A stretch of 62,307 nt of DNA from Chloroflexota bacterium. GTDB taxonomy: Bacteria > Chloroflexota > Dehalococcoidia > Lucifugimonadales > UBA3495. Under the pieces are notes generated by a model. That model worked only from the letters and a program-made list of their open reading frames with translations, made no database searches and had not been told where the DNA came from. The stretch lies in assembly GCA_009840175.1 (NCBI GenBank), contig VXOI01000141.1, positions 1-62,307 of the forward strand, given 5' to 3'. Shown here in pieces: positions 41,321-49,843 of this stretch (the first letter of the stretch is position 1; every line of letters begins with the position of its first letter). A program made the translations under genes and the position numbers.

Positions 41321-42454
41321 CTATGCCCTCTGTTCTATCGGCACGTATTCCAGGTCCATCTCGCCGGTGTACTCCAGCAGCGGGCGGATTAGGATGTTGT
41401 CCTGGTACTGTTCCACGCACTGGAGCGTCCAACCGGGTATGCGGCCCAGGGCGAATATAGAAATGAACAGGTCGTCGGGTATGTCCAGCAGGTAGTAGAT
41501 TGCCCCGGCGAAGAAGTCCACGTTGACGCAGATGCCCCGGTCGCGGTACGGCATCATCGTGTTCTGTTCGAGGTGGGAGAGAATCTGGAACCAGCGCGGC
41601 TCGCCCTTCTTCTCGCCCAGGACACGCGCACGCTCCCGCAGGTGCCTGGCGCGAGGGTCCTCGGCGCGATAGACGCGGTGGCCGAAACCCATGATACGTC
41701 CCCCCGACTCCAGGTGATTGCGGGCGTACTCCTCGGCGTTCTCCGGATTGCCGATCTCCAGCGACATCTTCATCACTTCTTCCGCAGCCCCGCCGTGGGC
41801 CGGGCCTTTCAGCGTGCCCACTCCGGTGACCACCGCCGAGTGCAGGTCGGAAATGGTGGAGGCGGTGACCCGGGCTGCGAAGGCTGAGGCGTTGGCGCCG
41901 TGCTCTGCGTGAAGGATGAAGTCCACGTCCAGCAGGCCGGTGGTCTCTTCGTCGGGAACCTCACCGAACATCATGTAGAGGAAGTTGCCGGCGTGGTTGA
42001 GTTCAGGATTGGGAGCGATGGGTTCCAGGCCCTGCCGCAGACGGTGATGCGCCGCGACGATGGTCGGCCCCTGGGCGGTGAGGCGGATGCCCTTGCGGAT
42101 AGTGGCCTCGGTGGAGTTATCGGCCACCTCTTCCACGTCGTAACCGGCCAGCGCCGAAATGCCTGTGCGCAGGGCATCCATGGGATGGGCGTCCTTCATC
42201 ACTTCCAGTACCGTGATGATGCCGTCGGGGATGCGGCGGCTGGCCCGCAACTCCGTGTCGAAGTCGGCCAACTGCTGTTGCGTGGGCAGGCTGCCGTAGA
42301 GTAGCAGGTAGATGACTTCCTCGAAGGTGGACTTTTCGGCCAGGTCGTGGATGTTGTAGCCGCGGTATAGCAGCTTGCCTACCTGACCGTCGATGAAGCT
42401 GGCCTCAGTGGTGTCCAGGTAGACATCCTTGAGTCCCTTCACGATTTCTGGCAT
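41321..42454 (-). CDS. citrate/2-methylcitrate synthase
   Basis: 377 residues, the short type II-like citrate synthase/2-methylcitrate synthase. Condenses acetyl-CoA or propionyl-CoA with oxaloacetate. Catalytic patterns are in LHAEHGANASAFAARV, GPAHGGAAEEVM and GFGHRVYRAEDPRARHL, containing the His residues and Asp of the active site. The N-terminus DTTEASFIDGQVGKLLYRGYNI is typical. AAGGAG precedes the ATG. Sequence alone does not separate the two substrates. It ends at a terminator and stands as its own transcript. Confidence 0.9.
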   Translation of the reverse strand: MPEIVKGLKDVYLDTTEASFIDGQVGKLLYRGYNIHDLAEKSTFEEVIYLLLYGSLPTQQQLADFDTELRASRRIPDGIITVLEVMKDAHPMDALRTGISALAGYDVEEVADNSTEATIRKGIRLTAQGPTIVAAHHRLRQGLEPIAPNPELNHAGNFLYMMFGEVPDEETTGLLDVDFILHAEHGANASAFAARVTASTISDLHSAVVTGVGTLKGPAHGGAAEEVMKMSLEIGNPENAEEYARNHLESGGRIMGFGHRVYRAEDPRARHLRERARVLGEKKGEPRWFQILSHLEQNTMMPYRDRGICVNVDFFAGAIYYLLDIPDDLFISIFALGRIPGWTLQCVEQYQDNILIRPLLEYTGEMDLEYVPIEQRA

Positions 42455-42483
42455 GGCCTATTCTCCTTGCGGGCTTGCACTGG

Positions 42484-42501
42484 CCCTTCGACAGACTCAG
42501 G
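42484..42501 (+). repeat. short palindromic repeat ('ccttcgacagactcaggg')
   Basis: One mismatch-bearing copy of the 'cttcgacaggctcagga' family, in the 333-bp gap upstream of the tRNA gene. Apart from this and a possible promoter, I see nothing else in that gap. Confidence 0.75.
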
Positions 42502-42759
42502 GTGTTCATCGACCGCTGACTGAACATATCCGACGCTGGCGACCGAGGCGAAGGTGCCACTGGTAAGCAACACGAAACCGCCCATAAGGCAAGCTCAGTG
42601 CAAGCTGAGGACGGCTACGAAATTGCCCGGATTCTAGCTTGGAATTCATTGAATGTCAACTTGAGTGTCGCTCCGCGGCCGCTCCGATGCTCCTTTAAAG
42701 TACACCGGCGCGCCGTGGCTTTAGGTTTCCGCCAGCTTTCGCGGAAAGCCACAAGAGGC

Positions 42760-42765
42760 TACAAT
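42760..42765 (+). promoter_or_regulatory. possible -10 element for the tRNA gene
   Basis: TACAAT lies 22 bases before the tRNA 5' end, but no good -35 hexamer is present at the right distance. Confidence 0.35.
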
Positions 42766-42787
42766 ATGGAAGGTTGCCACCGCCCGC

Positions 42788-42877
42788 GGAGGGATGGCCG
42801 AGTGGACGATGGCGGCGGTCTTGAAAACCGTTATGCAGGCGACTGTATCGTGGGTTCGAATCCCACTCCCTCCGCCA
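42788..42877 (+). tRNA. tRNA-Ser (anticodon UGA)
   Basis: A 90-nt gene. The acceptor 'ggaggga' pairs with 'tccctcc', followed by G and an encoded CCA. 'ggccgagtgg' gives the D arm. The anticodon arm has loop 'cttgaaa' with TGA. A long variable arm and 'ggttcgaatccc' (T arm) follow. These fit a serine tRNA reading UCA/UCG. Confidence 0.95.
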
Positions 42878-43016
42878 CTTTACCTGCTCTCGTTCATGAT
42901 TTTATTTTCTCTCAGCGGCCAGGTTTATGGTGCAGTCTCTTGAGGTTCAGACAACACCGAGAGCGATGACGGATTAAAATGCTACCCGGAATTTCAAAAA
43001 AGCAGGAGAGGGCCAT

Positions 43017-43355
43017 ATGGCATCTATAAGGTTGTATTCCGGCGAAGACGGCGAATCTCACATTGAAGTGATAGATCCGTCCTCCCACCCGGACTGGACC
43101 GAGTTGCACAACGCCAAGGGAATCGTGTTCCGGGCTTTGCCCCCGGGCTTCTTCAGCGACTGGCATGTCGCCCCCCGCCGCCAGTACATCATCACCCTCT
43201 CGGGCGAGGCGGAAATCGGCCTGGGCGACGGCACGGTTCACCGGCTTGGCCCCGGCGACGTCAACCTTGCCGAAGACCTGACCGGACGCGGGCACACCAC
43301 CCGCGTTGTCGGCGATGCCCCCAGGGTAGTCGCCACCGTCCACCTCGACGACTAA
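43017..43355 (+). CDS. small cupin-domain protein
   Basis: 112 residues with one cupin fold. The PGFFSDWHVAPRRQYIITLSGEAEIGLGDG segment and GPGDVNLAEDLTGRGHTTRVV give the two conserved cupin motifs, with candidate metal ligands His, Gln and a later His. Probably binds a metal or a small acid. AGGAGAGG precedes the ATG. It lies just downstream of the tRNA gene; function unknown. Confidence 0.8.
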   Translation: MASIRLYSGEDGESHIEVIDPSSHPDWTELHNAKGIVFRALPPGFFSDWHVAPRRQYIITLSGEAEIGLGDGTVHRLGPGDVNLAEDLTGRGHTTRVVGDAPRVVATVHLDD

Positions 43356-43448
43356 CCACAGAGGCCGACGATAGGTTGTTTTAGACACCAGGTCCCCTCG
43401 ACCGCAATCGAGAGGACTCGGTGTTGCATAGTCTGTACTTGGCGAAAG

Positions 43449-44861
43449 TTACGCCGTCCGCTCCGGCCATACCGGGTCGTGGTAGCCCAGCGGCACCGTG
43501 GGCCTCGCCCAGTGCGGCGGCGTCTCGGAAAGCTCCACCACCGGCGCAAGATGGCGGAGCCGACCCGCTGGAACGTCGGTCGCCGTGGACCAGCGCTTAA
43601 CTTCGTCAGATGTGAATTCCTCCGGCACGTCCCGCAGTTCTGCTTCCGGCACCTGCCCCCGGTCCACCAGCCAGCGCCCCGTCTGCGCCAGCGATGCCCG
43701 CACCAGCCAGCTCCCCCCTTCCGTGGCCCGTCTGACTAGGGCAACCATCACGCCGAAGGCCATAAGGTAGCCGGTCAGGTAGTCTATGGCCGAGACTGGA
43801 TAGAACTGCGGTCCCGGCTCCGCGCCGGGAAACAGCTCGCCCTGCCTGTGGGTAATGCCGCTCACCGTCTGCACCACCGTGTCGAAACCTCGGCGATGGG
43901 CCCATGGCCCCACCCGGCCAAAGGCGGACAGTGAGACGTACACGATACCTGGCCGCAGCTTGGCCAGGTCTTTCGGCGACAAGCCTCGTCGCGCCAGCGT
44001 CCCCGGACGGTAGCCCTGCGAGAACACGTCGGCTTGAGACACCAGCTCACGAAGCGTTTCCACTTCATCGTTCTTGCGCAGGTCAATGTGGGCTGACAGT
44101 TTCCCGTGCCCCGTGTCCAGTTCCTGCGATGGACTGAAGGGCAGGTGTGGCCCGCTGATTTTCATCACATCGGCCCCGTGTTCTGCCAGCGTGCGGGCGC
44201 AGGACGGCCCGGCCAGCACCCGCGTCAGGTCCAGCACCCGTATCCCTGACAGCGGCCTGTCGCCATCAGGCAAGGCTTCCGGCGGACAGTCGCCGATCTT
44301 CTCTATTTCCAGCAGAGGCAGGGAAGCGACTGCTGCCGACTGTGGGTGCTGCGCCCACTCCGCCATCGAGCGCACCATCCCGCCAGCGCCCTTCGCGGCG
44401 ATGATGGCCTCCTCCAGTTCCAGCGCGTCCCACTTCGCCACTGCCCGGCGCACCGCCTCCCGGTCTTCCTCCACGCCCAGCACGCCGAGGGCCGCGTCGC
44501 GGTGGTTGGGGAAGTTGCAATGTAGATAGCTCCAGCGTCCGTTTTTGGCTGGGTACACCCCCATCACCGGAGTCCGCTCGGCGGCGACGGGAGTCCCGTC
44601 CATCTCCAGGTACTTGCCGCTGCGTAGCGAGGCCGTCGCCCGGCGGGCATCAACATTCACCTCCTGCCCCCGTCCCGTCCTCAGCTCCCACAAGTCCGAT
44701 ACGGCCAGGCCCACTGCGGCCAGGCTGGCAGCCGCAGTCTCGCCGATGCGAAAAGGTGTCGGCAGAATCGGGTCTGCGCCGCCGGTGAACTCCGGTTCGG
44801 CAGCCCGGCCTGTATCCCAGCCCACGTTGGAAAGAATCGTCGCTAAAGTCTTGTCACTCAC
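43449..44861 (-). CDS. CaiB/BaiF-like CoA transferase with permuted half order
   Basis: 470 residues from the GTG at 44861; the ORF track start at 44981 lies inside a family D repeat and adds HPHPNPPPQGGG. The first ~195 residues look like the C-terminal part of the usual fold (AVSDLWELRTGRGQEVNVDAR, MGVYPAKNGRWSYLHC). Only then comes the N-terminal lobe, PLSGIRVLDLTRVLAGPSCARTLAEHGADVMKI. YPVSAIDYLTGYLMAFGVMVAL carries an Asp at the position used for catalysis. The halves are thus in swapped order relative to the other transferases here. Confidence 0.85.
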   Translation of the reverse strand: MSDKTLATILSNVGWDTGRAAEPEFTGGADPILPTPFRIGETAAASLAAVGLAVSDLWELRTGRGQEVNVDARRATASLRSGKYLEMDGTPVAAERTPVMGVYPAKNGRWSYLHCNFPNHRDAALGVLGVEEDREAVRRAVAKWDALELEEAIIAAKGAGGMVRSMAEWAQHPQSAAVASLPLLEIEKIGDCPPEALPDGDRPLSGIRVLDLTRVLAGPSCARTLAEHGADVMKISGPHLPFSPSQELDTGHGKLSAHIDLRKNDEVETLRELVSQADVFSQGYRPGTLARRGLSPKDLAKLRPGIVYVSLSAFGRVGPWAHRRGFDTVVQTVSGITHRQGELFPGAEPGPQFYPVSAIDYLTGYLMAFGVMVALVRRATEGGSWLVRASLAQTGRWLVDRGQVPEAELRDVPEEFTSDEVKRWSTATDVPAGRLRHLAPVVELSETPPHWARPTVPLGYHDPVWPERTA

Positions 44862-44886
44862 GCCGGAAGCTACTCCTGTCAGTCCC

Positions 44887-44937
44887 CTTGTCTTGTTCCC
44901 TCCCCCTTGAGGGGGAGGGTTAGGGTGGGGGTGAAAT
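44887..44937 (+). repeat. family D repeat
   Basis: 'cccttgagggggagggttagg' with 'gtgggggtgaaattc', at the start of the annotated ORF of the preceding gene and between two minus-strand genes. Confidence 0.75.
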
Positions 44938-44982
44938 TCTCGCAACAGAAACGGTCTTCGGAATAGATTACTGCCCAACACC

Positions 44983-45954
44983 CTAATTGGGAACCCAGAC
45001 CATCGCCCCTATCTCGCTGAACTCCCGCTTCAGCTTGTCCCACGAGTCCCCGGCGTCGGTGCTCCGGTACACCTCTCCCAGCAGGCTGGAAGCAAGCACA
45101 AAGTCGGGATCCGCCGGGTGCGTGACGATGTTCCAGATGTTGGAATTCGGCTCCACCGGCAGGGGCCGCGTCTCCCAACTCTCCCCGGCGTCCGTGGAGC
45201 GCTGGACGGCTCCGATGCTGCCGATGGCCGTGTCTCCGACGGCGGCAAACAGCACGTTGGGGTCGTCTGGCTTGAATGCGATGCCCCGGCTGTACGGCAG
45301 CACGAACTTGTCCGTGGTCACCACCGATTGCCAGCTTTCGCCCATGTCGGTGGTGGCGTAGATTTCGCGCGGCGTGCTGGCCAGAACCTTATTGGAAGCC
45401 TCGGGGCTGATGGCCATGCCGTGAATGTCGGGATGCACCCCGCCTTGGACGTGCGTCCAGGTGTCGCCGCCGTCCAGGCTGCGGTAAACGCCGTCCACCT
45501 CGACACCCGCCCAGACGGTGCGGCTGTCCTGCGGGTCCACCATCAGCATGGTCACCATCGGCGGCCCGATGTGGCATTCCTGGGCCATCTGCACCGACAA
45601 CTTTGCCCAGCTCTGGCCGCCGTCCTGCGAGCGGAACAGGGCGGCGGGCTTTATCCCCACGAAGATGTTGTCCGTATTCTGCGGGTCAATGGCGATGGAC
45701 CATATTGGCATACCTTCCATGGGCGACCACATCTTTTTCCAGGTGGCCCCGCAGTCCTCCGTCCGGTAGATGCCGTGTTCCGAGCCTGCCAGGATGCGGT
45801 TGGGGTTGTCTGGGTACACGGCCATCCCCCTCACCTGGCTGCCCAATGGGAAGGGGTCCCTGATGCGGTTCCAGTTGTCGCCGCCGTCCGGGCTGTGCCA
45901 CACCCCGCCGCCGAATCCGACGGCTCCCACGCAGATGCTGTAGTCCTTTCCCAT
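44983..45954 (-). CDS. BNR/Asp-box repeat (sialidase-like propeller) protein
   Basis: 323 residues without a signal peptide. Several Asp boxes of the S-x-DxGxxW type occur, for example SPDGGDNWNRI, RSQDGGQSWAKL, RSLDGGDTWTHV and RSTDAGESWE, spaced about 40-50 residues apart as in a beta propeller. Such proteins bind or cleave carbohydrates or form structural propellers; catalytic residues of a sialidase cannot be named. TAAGGAGG precedes the ATG. It is transcribed divergently from the hydrolase at 46188. Confidence 0.8.
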   Translation of the reverse strand: MGKDYSICVGAVGFGGGVWHSPDGGDNWNRIRDPFPLGSQVRGMAVYPDNPNRILAGSEHGIYRTEDCGATWKKMWSPMEGMPIWSIAIDPQNTDNIFVGIKPAALFRSQDGGQSWAKLSVQMAQECHIGPPMVTMLMVDPQDSRTVWAGVEVDGVYRSLDGGDTWTHVQGGVHPDIHGMAISPEASNKVLASTPREIYATTDMGESWQSVVTTDKFVLPYSRGIAFKPDDPNVLFAAVGDTAIGSIGAVQRSTDAGESWETRPLPVEPNSNIWNIVTHPADPDFVLASSLLGEVYRSTDAGDSWDKLKREFSEIGAMVWVPN

Positions 45955-46095
45955 AGCGATTACCCTCCTTAACCTGCTTTCTCATTGATGTTAAGCGAAT
46001 ATATGTAGCTTTCCAGCAGTATACGAAATAAGCTGTCCGAAATCCATTTAGTTTTTCCGCAAATGACCCTGATGGCAGGCTGTCAACGTATTGGC

Positions 46096-46124
46096 TTGAC
46101 ACTTCGTTTGCTTCGTTCAAGAAT
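46096..46124 (+). promoter_or_regulatory. probable sigma70-like promoter for the hydrolase/LLM pair
   Basis: TTGACA at 46096, 17 bases, then AAGAAT at 46119 (4 of 6). A separate TATAAT at 46141 lies closer to the gene but lacks a good -35. Confidence 0.45.
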
Positions 46125-46187
46125 GTACTGGCAGTCAGGCTATAATTAAACCGAATTTCGCCAGCATTGCCGGGGAGGCGTCGTAAA

Positions 46188-46982
46188 ATGACAGCATCCA
46201 CCAACGGGTACACCGAAAGCACCATCCACGTCGGCGGCACTGGCGTAACCCTACTGCGCGGCGGCTCCGGCGCACCGCTGCTGGTGTTGCACGAGGAACT
46301 GGGTCACCCCGGCTGGCTGGCTTGGCATCAGGATCTGGCCCAAGACCGCTCGCTGCTATTGCCGGTGCATCCGGGGTTCGGTCAACTCCCGCGGGCCGAC
46401 TGGATCGCCAACGTCCGCGACCTGGCAGGCTTCTACTCCCGGATGCTGCGGGAGATGGCCCTTGGCCCGATTGACGTCATTGGCTTCTCCCTCGGCGGCT
46501 GGATCGCAGCGGAAATGGCGGCGGCGGACGCCGGGCAATTCCGGCGCATGGCCCTGGTTGCTCCCACGGGGGTCAGGCCCCCGGAGGGCGAAATCCTCGA
46601 CCTCTTCATCCTCACGGCGCGGGCCTATCTGGACGCCAGCGTAAACGACGCCGCGGCCACCCCGGAATTCGCGTCTCTATACGGCGAGGAAACGGCGGAG
46701 CAGTTCGAGGCCTGGGAGGACGGCCGGGCCGAGTCTGCTCGCCTGGCCTGGAAGCCCTATATGCACAATCCCAGCCTGCCCCACCTGCTGGAGGGCGTAC
46801 AGGGGCTGCCCACCCTGATAGTCTGGGGCCGCGAGGACCGGATTGTCCCCGTTTCGGCGGGCCACGCCTACAGCCGCGCCATCGCTGGCTCCGAACTGCT
46901 GGTCCTGGACAACTGCGGACACCGGCCGGAAATCGAGCACACCTCCAGATTCGTCAACCGCGTTCGAGATTTCCTGGCGTAA
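46188..46982 (+). CDS. alpha/beta hydrolase
   Basis: 264 residues. GPIDVIGFSLGGWIAAEMAAADAGQ contains the nucleophile elbow GFSLGG. The Asp is likely in VWGREDRIVPVSAG and the His in LDNCGHRPEIEH. The pattern is close to C-C bond or ester hydrolases acting on ring-cleavage products. A GGGGAGG site precedes the ATG, which was preferred over the track's first codon. It lies 24 bases upstream of an LLM gene on the same strand, so the two may share a substrate pathway. Confidence 0.85.
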   Translation: MTASTNGYTESTIHVGGTGVTLLRGGSGAPLLVLHEELGHPGWLAWHQDLAQDRSLLLPVHPGFGQLPRADWIANVRDLAGFYSRMLREMALGPIDVIGFSLGGWIAAEMAAADAGQFRRMALVAPTGVRPPEGEILDLFILTARAYLDASVNDAAATPEFASLYGEETAEQFEAWEDGRAESARLAWKPYMHNPSLPHLLEGVQGLPTLIVWGREDRIVPVSAGHAYSRAIAGSELLVLDNCGHRPEIEHTSRFVNRVRDFLA

Positions 46983-47006
46983 TAGTAAGTCTCAGGAGGC
47001 ATCGCC

Positions 47007-48272
47007 ATGCACATTATGATGTTCACCGAGCGCCCCTACTACGACGTTCCCGAAGACGAAATTATCAAGAACGCCGGCTATTTCGGCATCCCCAACGAAC
47101 ACTTCAACCCGGAAATCGGAGGACAGCTTTTCAATTCGTACTTCGACGAAGCTGTTTACGCCGAGCAGGTGGGTTTCGACGGGGTAATGCTCAACGAGCA
47201 CCACGGCACCCCCTTTTGCATGGGTTCAGTGATGAACATTGAGGCGGCAGTGCTGGCTCGCATTACCGAGCGGGTCAAGATAGTGCTGCTGGGCAACCCT
47301 CTCCCGGTGGCCGACCCGCTTCGCCTGGCCGAAGAGCTGGCGATGATAGACATGATTTCCGGCGGGCGTCTTGTGCCCGGCTGGGTGCGGGGCGCTGGCA
47401 GCGAGTCCATCTACAACAACGCCAACCCGGCCTACAACCGCGAACTGTTCAACGAGGCCCACGACTTCGTGGTCAAGGCATGGACAACTCCCGGCCCCTT
47501 CCGATTCGAGGGCAAGCACTACCACTACCGCCACGTCAACCCCTGGGTGCTGCCGGTGCAGAAGCCGCATCCTCAGATGTGGATACCGGGCCTCGTAAGC
47601 CAAGAAACGGTGGTCTGGTGCGCCCGTCACAGGTACCCCTATCTGGCCCTCGCCACCTTCCTCGAACCAACGCTGGAGATGGTGAAGCTGTACCGGGACA
47701 CGGCTGCCGAGGAAGGCTACGAGTCCGGCCCGGAAAACTTCGGCTACCTGCAACGGGTCGTGGTGGCGGAAACCGAGGAGAAGGCCCAGGAAATGGGCCG
47801 CGCCTTCATGTACGGCGGCGGCATCAGCGCCTTCGCCCGCCCGGAGTGGATGTTCCCGCCGGGCTACAACTCCAAGGCCGCCACCCGCCGGCTCGCCCGC
47901 GTCTCTGTTGACCCCAGCAGCGGCGAGGATGCGCTGGTGCTGAAGCCGACCAACACCCAGGAAGAACTGGAGGCCAGCCGCAACGAAATCTATCGCCGGT
48001 TCCAGGGTGAGCAGGACAATCTGCAACTCATCTGCGGCACCCCCGACACCGTCATCCCCAAGATACGCCACATCATGGAGACCATCCGGCCCGGAATCTT
48101 CTCCATGTGGCACCACCACGGCCCGGTCAGCCACGAAGACCGCATGACCAGCATCCGCCTCCTTGGTGAGGAAGTCCTACCCGCCATGCGCAGCATTGCC
48201 GAGGAACTGGATCTCCCCGGCCCCTACGAACGCCTCCCTGGCTCCCGCCCCTTGGCAACGCCCGTGGCATAA
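47007..48272 (+). CDS. LLM class flavin-dependent oxidoreductase
   Basis: 421 residues. MHIMMFTERPYYDVPEDE, FDGVMLNEHHGTPFCMGSVMNIEAAVLARITERVKIVLLGNPLPVADPLRLAEELAMIDMISGGRLVPGWVRG are the family segments. These include the HH and NPLPVADP motif pairs of luciferase-like monooxygenases. The second half has HQ-free LVSQETVVWCARHRYPYLALATF and AQEMGRAFMYGGG. AGGAGG precedes the ATG. The hydrolase gene 24 bases upstream is probably co-transcribed. Confidence 0.9.
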   Translation: MHIMMFTERPYYDVPEDEIIKNAGYFGIPNEHFNPEIGGQLFNSYFDEAVYAEQVGFDGVMLNEHHGTPFCMGSVMNIEAAVLARITERVKIVLLGNPLPVADPLRLAEELAMIDMISGGRLVPGWVRGAGSESIYNNANPAYNRELFNEAHDFVVKAWTTPGPFRFEGKHYHYRHVNPWVLPVQKPHPQMWIPGLVSQETVVWCARHRYPYLALATFLEPTLEMVKLYRDTAAEEGYESGPENFGYLQRVVVAETEEKAQEMGRAFMYGGGISAFARPEWMFPPGYNSKAATRRLARVSVDPSSGEDALVLKPTNTQEELEASRNEIYRRFQGEQDNLQLICGTPDTVIPKIRHIMETIRPGIFSMWHHHGPVSHEDRMTSIRLLGEEVLPAMRSIAEELDLPGPYERLPGSRPLATPVA

Positions 48273-48293
48273 CCCGTCGGCAAGCGTGTCGCA

Positions 48294-48332
48294 AGATGCC
48301 CCACCCTTTCACGGAGAGAGGGTGGGGCATCT
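48294..48332. terminator. perfect hairpin between convergent genes
   Basis: 'agatgccccaccct' pairs perfectly with 'agggtggggcatct' over 14 bp. It lies 22 bases past the LLM stop and before the PepC-type gene's stop on the other strand, a likely bidirectional terminator without T-run. Confidence 0.6.
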
Positions 48333-48358
48333 CCTTGCCCTCGGCAGAACAATGAAGT

Positions 48359-49708
48359 CTAGCCCGCCAGCGACCCCATCGGGTCCCACGGCGGCAGCAC
48401 CACTGGCTCCAGGTCGAGGGCCCGTTGCAGGTCTTCCGGCAGGTAGCTCTTGGGCGCGGCTATCTCGAACATATACTCAGCGAACCAGGAGTCGTTCATC
48501 AGGAAGAACCCCTTGTTGCCCACCTTGTCGTCCCAACTGTTTTCCACCCTCCACCGGCGCGGCTTTCCGTCCACGACGTCCACCCCGGTGAACAGCATGG
48601 CGTGGGTCATTGCCGTTTGGTGGTACTCCAGCCGTTCCTCCTTGTTCATCGAAAACTCGGCGTCATAGACGCTGCCATAGTCGAACAGCTCCGCGTCCCA
48701 CAGTCCCTTGTCGCGGTGCATCTGCTTGCCGGTGTCGCAGCCCATCCACACCGGCTGGCCGTCCTGGAGCATCCGCATCGTGATGTCCTTCATCAGCTCG
48801 ATGTCCACGTTCAGGTACTTGATTCGGGTCCCGTCCACCACGTTGCCGAGATACTGCACGGTGTAGGTGCGGCCCGGCGGGTTGGACTTCCGTGGGTCGT
48901 GGACTAGGCAGACGTACTCCTCCATCGGCGTGGAGATATACTTCTCGGCGAACTCCAGCGGGGTCATTGACCCGTCGCGGCGGAACTCTCCGTCCTTGTC
49001 CTTCCACTGCCAGTCGAAGTTGGATGGCGGGTTCCCCAGGTGCGTGCAGAGGATCTGATAGACGGAACGCAGGGCCTCCTCTTTGACCACTCGCATTTCA
49101 TCCAGCCCGCCCTCTTCCGCGTATATGCGCCGGATGTTCCGCGCACCCTGCCGCACTTGATAGTTGAGGCTGGCGTTCATCCGCATGGAGTTGCCCGAGC
49201 TTTCCGTCTCCGGCATGACCGTCTTGGGCACCACCCCGTGCTTCCTGATCAGGCTGACGAACATATCCCACTGGCCGCCGTCGCCCAGAGGCTGGTGCAG
49301 CAGCCAGGCCACCACCCGGTCGTCCACCGGGCGGTCGGCGGTCTCTATCACCGCTTCGAGGATATAGTTGGCCCGCTCCATCTTGTCCCAGAACATTACG
49401 TAGCTCTGGCTGAACTCAAACTCCTTGACGTTCAGCAGGTCCTTGGTCTCCGACCGGAACAGGTTCAGCCCGGCGAACATCCAGCACCGCCCGGAACGTG
49501 CCTGGTTGGTGACGCTCCAGTCGTCGAGAACCGTCGAGAAGCTATGCACTGCCTCGGCCACAATGTTGCGGTTGAGGGCCACGTCGTTCACGTCATGCTG
49601 CGTGACCACGTTCTGCATCAACTGGTGGTGTGGTTTCGAATCGAAGGCTTCCTGAAAGCCGGCCATCGTTGCGGAGTTCAGTGCTCCCGGGTTGGTCTCT
49701 GTTGTCAT
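48359..49708 (-). CDS. pepC: aminopeptidase C1/bleomycin hydrolase-type cysteine peptidase
   Basis: 449 residues, the normal size for the PepC/bleomycin hydrolase family. Catalytic features are visible: Gln69 and Cys75 in NQARSGRCWMFAGLN, a His in TAMTHAMLFTGV and an Asn in RVENSWDDKVGNKGFF. These intracellular enzymes trim peptides and form hexamers. A short C-terminal extension (VVLPPWDPMGSLAG) follows the usual conserved end. A weak AAGGA lies before the ATG. A family B repeat separates it from the cysteine desulfurase gene. Confidence 0.9.
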   Translation of the reverse strand: MTTETNPGALNSATMAGFQEAFDSKPHHQLMQNVVTQHDVNDVALNRNIVAEAVHSFSTVLDDWSVTNQARSGRCWMFAGLNLFRSETKDLLNVKEFEFSQSYVMFWDKMERANYILEAVIETADRPVDDRVVAWLLHQPLGDGGQWDMFVSLIRKHGVVPKTVMPETESSGNSMRMNASLNYQVRQGARNIRRIYAEEGGLDEMRVVKEEALRSVYQILCTHLGNPPSNFDWQWKDKDGEFRRDGSMTPLEFAEKYISTPMEEYVCLVHDPRKSNPPGRTYTVQYLGNVVDGTRIKYLNVDIELMKDITMRMLQDGQPVWMGCDTGKQMHRDKGLWDAELFDYGSVYDAEFSMNKEERLEYHQTAMTHAMLFTGVDVVDGKPRRWRVENSWDDKVGNKGFFLMNDSWFAEYMFEIAAPKSYLPEDLQRALDLEPVVLPPWDPMGSLAG

Positions 49709-49749
49709 AATTCAATCCTTCACGTCAGGTTTTCTGCCTGTTGTAGTTG

Positions 49750-49840
49750 CCAGAACTGTGATTTATATGATTCCGGGATCGTAATGATTCAGCACCTTAA
49801 TCATGGTCATCCTGTAATCACACAAATCACAGTTCAGACT
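49750..49840 (+). repeat. family B inverted-repeat element
   Basis: Ends 'cagaactgtgattt' and 'aaatcacagttcag'. The left outer bases are degenerate compared with the 60111 copy. It lies between the pepC and desulfurase genes. Confidence 0.8.
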
Positions 49841-49843
49841 ATC

